Positions 1-7,892 of a stretch of 49,194 nt of DNA are shown piece after piece. Every line of letters starts with the position of its first letter. Within the stretch, counting starts at the first letter, position 1. This DNA is from a bacterium. Its GTDB lineage: Bacteria; Krumholzibacteriota; Krumholzibacteriia; LZORAL124-64-63. The notes beneath the pieces were generated by a model. The model did not search any database. It was given only the letters and a program-made list of their open reading frames with translations, and had not been told where the DNA came from. The stretch lies in assembly GCA_003353795.1 (NCBI GenBank), contig PIVY01000010.1:1-49194 (forward strand), in the 5' to 3' direction. Both the position numbers and the translations under genes were made by a program.

Positions 1-374
1 ACCCGTTCTTCCAGCAGTTTGGCCAGGCCTACCTCACGGCCGTCTACCCCGGCGTGGTCAAGGGTTGGCACTGGCACAAGCTGCAGACTGACCACTTCGT
101 CTGCGTCGCCGGCATGGCCAAGGTGGTCCTCTACGACCGTCGCGAGGAATCACCCACCCATGGCGAGGTCAACGAGTTCTTCATGGGTGAGCGCAATCCC
201 ATCCTGCTGGTGATCCCCAAGGGCGTGCTGCACGGCATGAAGGGCACCGGCACCGACACCGCCATGATCATCAACCTTCCCACGCACATGTACAATCACG
301 CCGATCCCGATGAATTCCGTGTCGACCCCCACGACAACGACATTCCCTACGACTGGGGCCAGCGAGACTTCTGA
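1..374 (+). CDS. RmlC-like dTDP-sugar 3,5-epimerase family protein (5' partial)
   Basis: The reading frame is open from the left edge (first full codon at base 3) to the TGA at 372-374, so the N-terminus is missing. The visible 123 residues form a cupin-type double-stranded beta-helix. The run 'PGVVKGWHWHKLQTDHFVC' matches the RmlC family pattern in which the WH.H pair lies at the active site, and it is followed by 'IPKGVLHGM', the usual second cupin strand. The family epimerises dTDP-4-keto-6-deoxy sugars at C3 and C5, although relatives include 3,4-ketoisomerases and non-catalytic cupins. The next gene, a sugar aminotransferase 36 bases downstream on the same strand, supports a role in making an amino or deoxy sugar for surface glycans. 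The substrate cannot be told from this fragment. Confidence 0.75.
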   Translation, partial: PFFQQFGQAYLTAVYPGVVKGWHWHKLQTDHFVCVAGMAKVVLYDRREESPTHGEVNEFFMGERNPILLVIPKGVLHGMKGTGTDTAMIINLPTHMYNHADPDEFRVDPHDNDIPYDWGQRDF

Positions 375-410
375 GGCAAGCCGCTGTCCGTCGCGGACCG
401 AAAGGAACCC

Positions 411-1532
411 ATGTCAGACGCCACGAAGAAGCGTACAAGCCGTTACGATCTGGTCACCCCCATGCTGCCGGTGAAAGACCAGATCATGGCCGATTTCGAG
501 CGTATCCTCATGTCGGGTCAGTACATCCTGGGCCACGAAGTCAAGATGCTCGAACGTGAGATGGCCGATCAGTGCGGCGTGGCCGACGCCGTGGGCGTGG
601 CCAGCGGCTCGGAGGCCCTCTACCTCGCCCTGGCCATGGCCGGCGTCCGTCCGGGCACCGAGGTCATCACCACGCCGTATACCTTCGAGGCCACCATCGA
701 GGCGATCATCATGCTGCACGCGCGGCCGGTGTTCGTGGACATCCTGCCCGAAGACCTGAACATGAATCCCGAGTTGATCGAGGCCGCCATCACGCCGCGG
801 ACCCGGGCGATTCTGCCGGTGCACATTTTCGGCGCGCCCGCCGACATGGATCCCATCCACGAGATCGGCAAGAAGCACGATCTGCAGGTGGTCGTCGACA
901 TGGCCCAGGCCTGGGGCACGCTTTACAAGGGCAAGCCCTGCGGCGCCTTCGGTCGCATGAGCACCCTCAGCTTCTACCCCACCAAGAATCTGCCCGGCAT
1001 CGGCGACGGTGGGCTCATCATCTGCCAGCAGCAGCAGGACGCCGACCGCATCCGCCAGCTCCGTGGCCACAAGGCTCTCTGGATCAACAAGAACCTCTAC
1101 TGTGGCTGGAACAGTCGCCTCGACGAGATCCAGGCCATGGTGATCCGCCATCGCCTCGCCCGTTTCGAGGACGAGCAGCGCGACCGCGACCGGGTGGCCA
1201 AGATCTACGACAAGCTCATCCCCAAGTCGCAGCGCCTGGCGGTGGAAGATCTGCACACCACCGACAAGGTGACCTACCACCAGTACTGGGTCCGTTGCAA
1301 GGCTCGCGACCGCCTCAACCACCTCCTGGACAGCGAGGGAATCGACACCGGAATCTACTATGACCCGCCCTTGCACCATCACCCGCTCATGGAGTACTGT
1401 CGCATCGCTGGCAGCCTGGAGATGGCGGAGCTCGCGGGACGAGAGGTCCTGGCCCTGCCCATCCACGCGGCCCTTCCCTTCGCCGAGGCGGAGCGGATCG
1501 GGACGCTGGTTGCCGAGTTCCTCGAGCGATAA
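411..1532 (+). CDS. DegT/DnrJ/EryC1/StrS family PLP-dependent sugar aminotransferase
   Basis: The product is 373 residues, the usual length for this family. These enzymes transfer an amino group, usually from glutamate, to a keto group of a nucleotide-activated sugar in the cytoplasm. The PLP site is visible: 'VASGSEAL' near residues 63-70 binds the phosphate, 'VVVDMAQAWG' carries the Asp (D163) that contacts the pyridine nitrogen, and 'SFYPTKNLPGIGDGG' carries the Schiff-base lysine K192. The full fold-type I core is present and no key residue is missing. It lies 36 bases after an RmlC-like gene, so the pair probably belongs to a pathway for a dTDP-amino sugar of lipopolysaccharide or another surface glycan. 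The HemC-like gene follows after about 60 bases. The exact sugar is not determinable here. Confidence 0.9.
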   Translation: MSDATKKRTSRYDLVTPMLPVKDQIMADFERILMSGQYILGHEVKMLEREMADQCGVADAVGVASGSEALYLALAMAGVRPGTEVITTPYTFEATIEAIIMLHARPVFVDILPEDLNMNPELIEAAITPRTRAILPVHIFGAPADMDPIHEIGKKHDLQVVVDMAQAWGTLYKGKPCGAFGRMSTLSFYPTKNLPGIGDGGLIICQQQQDADRIRQLRGHKALWINKNLYCGWNSRLDEIQAMVIRHRLARFEDEQRDRDRVAKIYDKLIPKSQRLAVEDLHTTDKVTYHQYWVRCKARDRLNHLLDSEGIDTGIYYDPPLHHHPLMEYCRIAGSLEMAELAGREVLALPIHAALPFAEAERIGTLVAEFLER

Positions 1533-1591
1533 GAGAAGGCTGCTGACTGACCATAGCGGCCTCGCACACCCTGCCTTCCGGAGGCGTGCCC

Positions 1592-2620
1592 GTGTCCGCC
1601 AAGGTCGTCAGTTTCGGTTGTCTGAACACCCAGCTCGCCAAGGACCAGACCAAGGTGGTCCTCGACCGCTTGCAGGAGGCCAATCCGCGCCTGACCTGTC
1701 GTATGCAGGTAGTGCCGTCGCCGATTGCCCCCGAGGCCCTCGAAGACGAACCGTTCCTCGCGGCCAGCGCCGCCGAGGTCGAGTTCCTCGAGGACCAGCT
1801 CCTGGCCGGTGAGTTCCGGCTGGCGGTGATCCGGGCGCAGGACCTGGTGCTCCCGTTGCGCGAAGAGTTGGCCTATGCGTCGATCCCGGGCCGGGATACC
1901 CCGTTCGATGCCTTCCTCACCCGACAGAACGCCATCATCGACGACATGCCGGATGGCTCCATCGTCGGCGTGCTGAATCTACGGTCCCGCACCCAGATGT
2001 CGGTGCTGTGGCCCAACCTGGAGTTCCGGCTCCTGCGCGGCGGCATGCAGGCGGCGCTGGAAGCGCTGCTGCGTCGCTGCGAACTGGACGGTCTGGTGGC
2101 TCCGGCCGCGGTGGCCGAGCACCTCGGGCTGCAGGGCATCGTGGCGGAGATCTTCAATCCCGAGCTGATCCTGCCCAGCGGTGGCCAGGGCATCATGGTG
2201 ATTCTCGGCCGTGCCGACGACATCGAGGCCAGAGAACTGCTGGCGCCCCTGCACAGCATCGAGACCCAGCACGAGATGGAAGCCGAGCACGCCTTCCTGC
2301 AACGCTTCGCCAGCGACCTCGAACTGCCGGTGGGCGTCCTCGCCCGGTGCACCGGGCAGCGCCTGGTGGTCACCGGCGCGGTGGGATCGTCGGCGACGGC
2401 GGCGGCCGCATTGCAGCGGCGCGAAGGCACGTCCGACCATGCCGGCGCCCTGGGCACGGCTCTCGCCGAGTCCATCCTCCAGAGCGACGAGGCCCTCATC
2501 GGTCTGCTCGAGGCGGAGTTTCCCGAAGGACTGCCCGTCGAAGAGGAAGACGAGGTCGAGACCGACCCCGACGTGGCCGTCCTCAAAGAATTCCCCGACC
2601 TCAACGGCGAAGACCGGTAG
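1592..2620 (+). CDS. Porphobilinogen deaminase (HemC)-fold protein lacking catalytic residues; probable pseudoenzyme
   Basis: The protein (about 342 residues) aligns end to end with hydroxymethylbilane synthase: an N-terminal 'Q.....VLDRLQ', 'DAFLTR', 'MPDGSIVGVLNLRS' (family LPAGSIVGTSSLRR), 'LLRGGM' (family LRGNV), 'LILPSGGQG' (family LPAVGQG) and 'LELPVGVLAR' (family GGCQVPIGSYA). Most catalytic positions are changed. The dipyrromethane-cofactor cysteine is Leu near residue 245 (counted from the upstream GTG at 1586), the HSMKD motif reads IRAQD so its lysine is lost, and the lysine-rich K.GGKGLFVKE segment reads ASAAEVEFLED. The fold is probably kept, but tetrapyrrole synthesis is unlikely. 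An acidic tail of about 35 residues is added. The GTG at 1592 is preferred to the one at 1586 because GGAGG at 1580-1584 is spaced correctly. The gene lies in a sugar-modification context, not with other hem genes. Its function is unknown. Confidence 0.75.
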   Translation: MSAKVVSFGCLNTQLAKDQTKVVLDRLQEANPRLTCRMQVVPSPIAPEALEDEPFLAASAAEVEFLEDQLLAGEFRLAVIRAQDLVLPLREELAYASIPGRDTPFDAFLTRQNAIIDDMPDGSIVGVLNLRSRTQMSVLWPNLEFRLLRGGMQAALEALLRRCELDGLVAPAAVAEHLGLQGIVAEIFNPELILPSGGQGIMVILGRADDIEARELLAPLHSIETQHEMEAEHAFLQRFASDLELPVGVLARCTGQRLVVTGAVGSSATAAAALQRREGTSDHAGALGTALAESILQSDEALIGLLEAEFPEGLPVEEEDEVETDPDVAVLKEFPDLNGEDR

Positions 2621-2645
2621 ATCCACGACCCTTTCGAGTCTGGCT

Positions 2646-2754
2646 GCATCGTCCAGGATCTCCGGCGTGCGGAGTCCCAGCTGCGGAGCCGTCGCTAGGG
2701 CGACGGCGGGGATCCGCTGCTAGGACTCCGCACGCCGGAGATCCTGGACGATGC
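2646..2754. repeat. 109-nt near-perfect palindrome at convergent gene ends
   Basis: The arms at 2646-2677 and 2723-2754 are exact reverse complements over 32 bases. The 45-base interior continues the stem with AGC/GCT, GCGGA/TCCGC and CCGTCGC/GCGACGG around a TAGG loop at 2696-2699, giving about 47 base pairs in all. It starts 26 bases after the HemC-like stop, and the right arm lies inside the last 11 codons of pyrD plus its TAG. It should work as a very strong bidirectional terminator or RNA-stabilising hairpin, but no U-tract is present. See the findings. Confidence 0.85.
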
Positions 2755-3643
2755 GAGCGGCTGCGAATGGGTCGCGCATCTGGGCGGTGCCGACCTGGAT
2801 GGCGACGCAGCCGAGGGCGAAGAATTTCAGGGCGTCTTCGGCGGTGTCGATGCCGCCGATGCCGACCACCGGGATGCCCACTTCGCGCACGATCTCGTCC
2901 ACCTTGGCCAGGGCGATGGGGCGGATGCCGGCGCCGGAGAAGCCACCGAAACGGCGTGGGAGCACGGGTCGTCCGGTCTTCAGATCGACATCCAGGCCGA
3001 CGACGGTGTTGATGGCGGCGATGGCGTCGCAACCGGCCTCCGCCGCCGCGGCGGCCAGGGGGGCCACGCGCGCGACGTTGGGCGTGAGCTTGGCGATGAG
3101 CGCTCGATCGGGCAGGTGTGATCGCGCAGCGGCCACGCAGGCGGCCACGGTCTCCGGGCTGCTGCCGAAATCGTGTCCGCCCTCGGCCACGTTGGGGCAG
3201 CTGAGGTTCAGTTCCACGCCGTGCCACGTCGGCATGTCCCGTCCGGCAGCATGGAGTTCGGCAACCATGGAGCCGAATTCTTCCGGCCGGGTGGCGGCCA
3301 GACTCACCACCGTGGGCACGGCCAGTTCGGCCAGGGCCGGCAAGGTCTCGGCGATGAAGGCCTCGAAGCCCACGTTCTCCAGACCGATGCTGTTGATGGC
3401 CCCCACGGGCATCTCCACCAGGCGCGGCATGGGATTGCCGGGGCGGGGCTGCGGGGTGACGGTCTTGGTGACCACGGCTCCGATGCCGGCATAGGGCGAG
3501 TCGATGTCCTGGGCGGCGATGTCGTGGCCGGTCAGTCCGTAGGCGAAGCAACCCGAGGCCGTCCAAACACGGCCGGGAAGTTCGCGCGGTCCGATGGTGA
3601 AGGGAGCCTCGACGTCGAGGGTCCACCAGTGGGGATGCTTCAC
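2720..3643 (-). CDS. pyrD: Dihydroorotate dehydrogenase, class 1B catalytic subunit
   Basis: This 307-residue FMN enzyme oxidises dihydroorotate to orotate in pyrimidine synthesis. Class 1B is shown by the motif 'VELNLSCPNV' with the active-site cysteine C149, by 'TKTVTPQPRPGNP' and 'INSIGLEN' near residues 60-90, and by the C-terminal phosphate-binding 'VVGIGGIDTAEDALKFFALG'. It also has its partner PyrK, the FAD/Fe-S subunit, directly upstream. The pyrK stop and pyrD start overlap by 4 bases (3640-3643), a normal translational coupling for this obligate heterocomplex, which passes electrons to NAD. The last 11 codons form one arm of a 32-base perfect inverted repeat, which is unusual for coding sequence. 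It is the last gene of the pyr operon. Confidence 0.95.
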   Translation of the reverse strand: MKHPHWWTLDVEAPFTIGPRELPGRVWTASGCFAYGLTGHDIAAQDIDSPYAGIGAVVTKTVTPQPRPGNPMPRLVEMPVGAINSIGLENVGFEAFIAETLPALAELAVPTVVSLAATRPEEFGSMVAELHAAGRDMPTWHGVELNLSCPNVAEGGHDFGSSPETVAACVAAARSHLPDRALIAKLTPNVARVAPLAAAAAEAGCDAIAAINTVVGLDVDLKTGRPVLPRRFGGFSGAGIRPIALAKVDEIVREVGIPVVGIGGIDTAEDALKFFALGCVAIQVGTAQMRDPFAAARIVQDLRRAES

Positions 3644-4497
3644 GCGGCTCCTCCGGTTGCGTGGTGGGCGCCGAAGCGTTCCCAGTCCAGATCAGCGGCA
3701 TCGAACACGGGGCCCTCGGTACAACTGTTGGCGTTGCGCCAGCCGGAGTCGCCGGGCCCGTCGAGCCGCACCGGCACCACGCAACCCTTGCAGACGCCGT
3801 ATCCGCAGCCCATGTGTTCCTCCAGCGAGACCAGGCACGGCCAGTCGCGATCGCGCGCCAGCATGGCCGCGGCGCGCAACAATGGCGTCGGGCCGCAGGC
3901 CATCACCAGACGCGGTCCCGGGTCCCCGTCGCGTTCCAGTTCACTCAGGGCGAGCTCGGTGACCAGGCCGTGGTGGGCCTGGCGACCGGCCGGTATGTCC
4001 ACGTCGCGGTCGACACTCACGCGCCATTCATCGGACAGCAGGCTCCAGGGCACGTCGCCGCCGTCACGACCGCCGAAGCAGGCCAGATCTCCGGGGCGGC
4101 CGTGGCGGGAAAGCCAGGCGTGAAGCGGCGGCAGACCCACGCCGCCGGCCAGGATCACCACCGGCGGGGTCGCCGCGTCCGGCGCCGCGAAGGGCTTGCC
4201 CAGCGGCGCAAGGCAATCCACAGCTTCGCCGGGTTCCAGGTCCGCGAGACGCTCCGTGCCCCGCCCCACGACCCGGTACAGGAACGACATCGTCCGCCCA
4301 TCGCTGGCCAGGATGCTGAACGGTCGGCGAAAGACCAGCTGGCCGGCGCCGGTCAGGTTGAGCATGGCGAACTGGCCGGGCTCAAACGTGACCGATCGCG
4401 GCAGCTCGACGTCCAGTCGCAAGAGACCGCTGGAGACCGGCGCATTGGCGGTCACGCGGCCGGTGAGATCCCAGGTCGTGGGTGTTAGAAGTCCCAA
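3640..4497 (-). CDS. pyrK: Dihydroorotate dehydrogenase electron transfer subunit
   Basis: The product is 285 residues and belongs to the ferredoxin-NADP reductase fold family. It takes electrons from PyrD FMN through a [2Fe-2S] cluster and FAD to NAD. The FAD-binding 'RRPFSI' is at residues 57-62, the nucleotide-binding 'LAGGVGLPPL' at 116-125, 'ACGPTPLL' at 200-207, and the cluster ligands are C231, C236, C239 and C259 in the pattern C-x4-C-x2-C-x19-C. The start is TTG at 4497, preceded by AGGAG at a suitable distance inside the end of the upstream lipoprotein gene, so the two genes overlap by 13 bases. This suggests that the lipoprotein and pyrK are translated from one message. The enzyme acts in the cytoplasm as a PyrD2K2-type complex. 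Confidence 0.93.
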   Translation of the reverse strand: MGLLTPTTWDLTGRVTANAPVSSGLLRLDVELPRSVTFEPGQFAMLNLTGAGQLVFRRPFSILASDGRTMSFLYRVVGRGTERLADLEPGEAVDCLAPLGKPFAAPDAATPPVVILAGGVGLPPLHAWLSRHGRPGDLACFGGRDGGDVPWSLLSDEWRVSVDRDVDIPAGRQAHHGLVTELALSELERDGDPGPRLVMACGPTPLLRAAAMLARDRDWPCLVSLEEHMGCGYGVCKGCVVPVRLDGPGDSGWRNANSCTEGPVFDAADLDWERFGAHHATGGAA

Positions 4498-6386
4498 CTC
4501 TTTTTCTTCTCCTGCTTGGGCTCTTCCTCCGGCTCGGCATCTTCGCCGGCCTTGGAGGTGTCGACGGGCGCCGGTACCGGCACCGCGGTCGCGGCCATCG
4601 CCGTGTCCTGGACGACGGGTTCGAGGGTGCTCACTCCCAGCGACTCGCTCGCGGCGGCGTCGAAGCTGAGGGTTTCGCCGGCGGCACTCTGGAAGGCGGC
4701 GAGGGTGTCGTTCGCGGCGCGCTCCAGATCCTCGGCCTCCTGCCGTCGCTCCATGGCGCGGACAGCCGCCGCGGTCGGCGGATAGACCAGAACGGCGCGG
4801 CGCTGCAAGTAGACTTGCCGGCGACGCAGCCCCGAGCCGCGTTCTTCCAGCTCGCTGGGATCGTACCCGACGAGGTCTTCCAGGCCGATGAGCGTGTCGG
4901 GACGCACGGCGGCCAGCTCGGCCTGTTCCTGGGCCAGCAGGTACGCGAGCAGATCGGTATCCACGTCCCCTCGGGCCTGGTACGCCTGGGGCGAATCCGG
5001 GTACCGCGCTTGCAGGTCGTCGCCATACATCGCCGCGGAGTCCGGAACGCCGAGATAGGAATCGTAGACGACCATGGCGCCATAGATCGCACGCGGCGCC
5101 ACCAGACTGTCGGCGGCCGAATCCGCAGCCACCGTCGCATAGAGGTCGAGCGCGCGGCGGGATCGGTCGAATCCGAAGAGCATGGCGTTGGCCTGCTGCA
5201 GTTGTAGTTCGGCGGCCCGGGGTGCTTCGGAATCGGCGATTCTGCCCTCGGCGCTCAGGTATGCCTTGATGCTGGCCAGAAGCGCCCGCGTCCGCTCCGA
5301 ATCCTCGAGATACTGGTTGCCCGTCAAGGCCTCCTGGAAGTACCCCTGCGCCTTCTCGAGGCTCTCGTTGTCGAGTTCGTCGACCGCCATGGCCGCCTGG
5401 CCGAGGAGGTCCGCCCGCACGGGTTTCACCTCACGGGACTGCTGCTCCGGGGTCATGCCCTCGAGCAGGGCGATGGCGGCGCCGCGGTCGCCCTGCGCCA
5501 GCAGGTTCTCTGCCTCCACCAGGATGACCTCGCCTTCCTTGGTGAGGACCATGGCCTCGCCCTTGAGCGCGGCGATGAGTTCCTCGGCGCGATCGTGATC
5601 GCCGATGCGGACCATGCTGCGAGCCTGGAGAAGTCGCGCCCGGAAGACGCGATCGGCCATGAGCGATTCGTCGATGACGCGCTGCAACGCGTCGGCAGCC
5701 TCATCGTAGCGCTCCAGTTCGAAGAGCGATTCGGCCAGCCGCATGCTGCTGTCGTCCCAGTTCTCGGCATCGGGGAAGCGCTCGAGGAAGCGACGGTACG
5801 ATTCGACGGCATCGTCCCACCGCTCGAGAGCGAAGGCGTTGTCGCCGCTGGAGCGCAGGGCCTGCGACTGGAATCGGCTGTCGGGGTACTGGGTGTCGAG
5901 ACGGTCGAGAAGGTCCTGGCTACGGCCCGCGTCGCCGAGCAGGAGATAGTTCACCGCCTGCAGGAAGAGCGACTCCTCCAGGTACGGCGTCTGGGGGAAG
6001 TTCGTGAACAGCAGGTCCAGCTTGCGGATCGACATGCGGTAGCTGGCGATGCGCTGGTACGACTTTCCCTGCAGGAAGAGGGCGTCGTCGGTGAGGTTGT
6101 GCCCGGGGTACTCGTCGAGGATCTTCTGCGCCTTCTTGATGGCCAGGTCGTAGTCCTGTTTCTGGCCGCTGGTGGCCCGGGCCACGTCCTCGCCTTCCTT
6201 GAGGCGCTCCTCGCGCAGGTGCTCGGCGTCGTCGAAGTGCTTCTTGGCGTTGTAGTAGGTGTTGTACTTGGCGCAGCCGCCCACCAGGACGAGTGCGGCC
6301 AGCACGGCGCAGACCGTCCCGGTCACCATTTTCCGGACCGACCGGCGGCCAGGCGGTGGATTCGTGCGGTGGGTGAGGTCGATCAA
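4485..6386 (-). CDS. TPR-repeat outer-membrane-type lipoprotein inside the pyr operon (PorW/SprE-like)
   Basis: The 633-residue protein has a basic N-region (RRSVRK), a hydrophobic segment and a lipobox LVGGC with the acylated cysteine at C38. The mature N-terminus reads 'CAKYNTYYNAKKHFDDAE', a pattern found in FCB-group TPR lipoproteins and reminiscent of the PorW/SprE component of the type IX secretion system (similarity by eye only). Tetratricopeptide-like helical pairs fill residues 60-530, for example 'FALERWDDAVESYRRFLERFPD'. A low-complexity Pro/Glu/Lys tail ends in KKKSWDF. The start is uncertain: TTG at 6386 gives a full signal peptide but has a poor Shine-Dalgarno, and ATG at 6329 would lack the basic N-region. 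It lies between pyrC and pyrK with a 151-base gap upstream. Its link to pyrimidine synthesis is unexplained. Confidence 0.8.
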   Translation of the reverse strand: MIDLTHRTNPPPGRRSVRKMVTGTVCAVLAALVLVGGCAKYNTYYNAKKHFDDAEHLREERLKEGEDVARATSGQKQDYDLAIKKAQKILDEYPGHNLTDDALFLQGKSYQRIASYRMSIRKLDLLFTNFPQTPYLEESLFLQAVNYLLLGDAGRSQDLLDRLDTQYPDSRFQSQALRSSGDNAFALERWDDAVESYRRFLERFPDAENWDDSSMRLAESLFELERYDEAADALQRVIDESLMADRVFRARLLQARSMVRIGDHDRAEELIAALKGEAMVLTKEGEVILVEAENLLAQGDRGAAIALLEGMTPEQQSREVKPVRADLLGQAAMAVDELDNESLEKAQGYFQEALTGNQYLEDSERTRALLASIKAYLSAEGRIADSEAPRAAELQLQQANAMLFGFDRSRRALDLYATVAADSAADSLVAPRAIYGAMVVYDSYLGVPDSAAMYGDDLQARYPDSPQAYQARGDVDTDLLAYLLAQEQAELAAVRPDTLIGLEDLVGYDPSELEERGSGLRRRQVYLQRRAVLVYPPTAAAVRAMERRQEAEDLERAANDTLAAFQSAAGETLSFDAAASESLGVSTLEPVVQDTAMAATAVPVPAPVDTSKAGEDAEPEEEPKQEKKKSWDF

Positions 6387-6537
6387 GACGCGCTGCCTTT
6401 CCGCCCACAGGATTCAGGGGGTTCCTGCAGCGTCGTGTGCCATGCCGATACCGACGGATTCCCGCTTGATACCGTCTGATCGTCCCGCGGTTCCGGCCGA
6501 CCGGCCACGGAAGGGTCGTCAAGACTGAAGCGGCAAC

Positions 6538-7860
6538 CTACCCAAGGCTAGGGTCCTCCTCGCGCCAGGTCAACCGGCCGCGCAGGAACGTGGCCATGAC
6601 CCGACCGCACAGGGTCTCGCCCAGGAAGCTGGAGTTCCGGCTCCGCGAGCGCAGATGCTCGGTGGCGACGGTCCACTGGCGCTTCGGATCGAGCAGGACG
6701 AAATCGGCCTCGGCGCCCTCATCCAGCCGGCCCAGGGGCAGCCCCAGCACGTCTGCGGGGCGTTCGGTCATGCACTGGACGAGCTGTCCCAGATCCATCT
6801 TGCCGGCCTCCACCAGGAAGGTGTTGCCGACGGCGAAGGCCGTCTCCAGGCCGATGACCCCGAAGGGCGACTGGTCGAACTGCAGCTCCTTTTCGGTGGC
6901 CGTGTGCGGGGCGTGATCGGTGGCGATGCAGTCGAGAGTACCGTCGGCCAGTCCGTCGGCCACGGCCGTCACGTCATCGGGTTCGCGCAACGGCGGGCTC
7001 ATCTTGAACAGCGGCGAGTATTCGCGGCAGCAGCTGTGATCGAGACTGAAGTGGTGCGGCGTGGCCTCGGCCGTGACCAGGACTCCGTCGATCTTGGCAC
7101 GGCGGATGGCGTCGACGGCGCCCTTGGTGGAGACGTGGCACACGTGCAGGTGGCCGCCGGTGGCGCGGGCCAGTTCGATGTCGCGGAAGGTGGCCGCGTC
7201 CTCGCCGGCGCGCGGCATACCCGTCAGACCCAACCGTGTCGACCAGTACCCGGCGTGCATGCAACCGCCGCCGGTGATGCTGAGATCCTCAGCGTGACTC
7301 ATGATGGGCACGCCGAGCATCTTGGCGTACTTGAGGGCATTGGCCATGAGCTTGCCGCTGGCCACGGGCGAACCGTCGTCGGTGAAGGCCACGGCGCCGG
7401 CCTCGATCATGGCACCCATCTCGGCCATGGACTCGCCCTCGCGACCCACCGAGATGGCCCCGGTGGGCAGCACCCGGCAGAGACCAGCTTCCTTGGCCCG
7501 ATCGATGACGTACCGCACCATGCCGGCGTTGTCGATGGCGGGATCGGTGTTGGGCATGGTGACCACGGCCGTGTAACCGCCCGCCGCCGCGGCGCGGCTG
7601 CCGGTGGCGACAGTCTCCTTCTCCTCCTGACCCGGCTCGCGGAAGTGCACGTGCGTGTCGACGAATCCCGGCGCCAGGACCAGCCCCTCGGCGTCCAGCG
7701 CGGGCAGGCCCTCGGCCGTGGGTTTGCCCACTCCGATGGCCTCGATGCGTCCCTTCTTCACGTGCAGGAAGCCCTTGCGGGCGGCCAGCTTGCCGCCGCG
7801 GGCCAGCTTGACGCCGGTCACCAGGTATTCCGCGGGAATGCGCTGCCAGCTCCACTCCAT
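6538..7860 (-). CDS. pyrC: Dihydroorotase, class I
   Basis: The 440-residue amidohydrolase cyclises carbamoyl-aspartate to dihydroorotate. The metal centre is visible: 'DTHVHFREPG' with H70 and H72, D161 or D162 in 'AFTDDGSP', 'SHAED' with H189, 'HVSTKGA' with H242, and 'IATDHAPH' with the catalytic D315. The substrate motif 'TMPNTDPA' lies at residues 101-108. The position expected for a carbamylated lysine carries D161/D162, as in class I enzymes. I place the start at ATG 7860 because AAGGAG lies eight bases upstream. The longer GTG start at 7884 has no such site. The gap to pyrB is 32 bases, so the genes are co-transcribed. Length and motifs are normal. Confidence 0.95.
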   Translation of the reverse strand: MEWSWQRIPAEYLVTGVKLARGGKLAARKGFLHVKKGRIEAIGVGKPTAEGLPALDAEGLVLAPGFVDTHVHFREPGQEEKETVATGSRAAAAGGYTAVVTMPNTDPAIDNAGMVRYVIDRAKEAGLCRVLPTGAISVGREGESMAEMGAMIEAGAVAFTDDGSPVASGKLMANALKYAKMLGVPIMSHAEDLSITGGGCMHAGYWSTRLGLTGMPRAGEDAATFRDIELARATGGHLHVCHVSTKGAVDAIRRAKIDGVLVTAEATPHHFSLDHSCCREYSPLFKMSPPLREPDDVTAVADGLADGTLDCIATDHAPHTATEKELQFDQSPFGVIGLETAFAVGNTFLVEAGKMDLGQLVQCMTERPADVLGLPLGRLDEGAEADFVLLDPKRQWTVATEHLRSRSRNSSFLGETLCGRVMATFLRGRLTWREEDPSLG

Positions 7861-7892
7861 GTCGTTCGCTCCTTGCCGGTTCACGGGTGCGC

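Noticed and set aside
414-1466. A 350-residue minus-strand frame
   Set aside because: It is antisense to the DegT aminotransferase, without motifs or ribosome-binding site.
2646-2754. The palindrome as a mobile-element end
   Set aside because: The arms are coding sequence for pyrD and there is no target-site duplication or transposase. The second palindrome has unrelated sequence.
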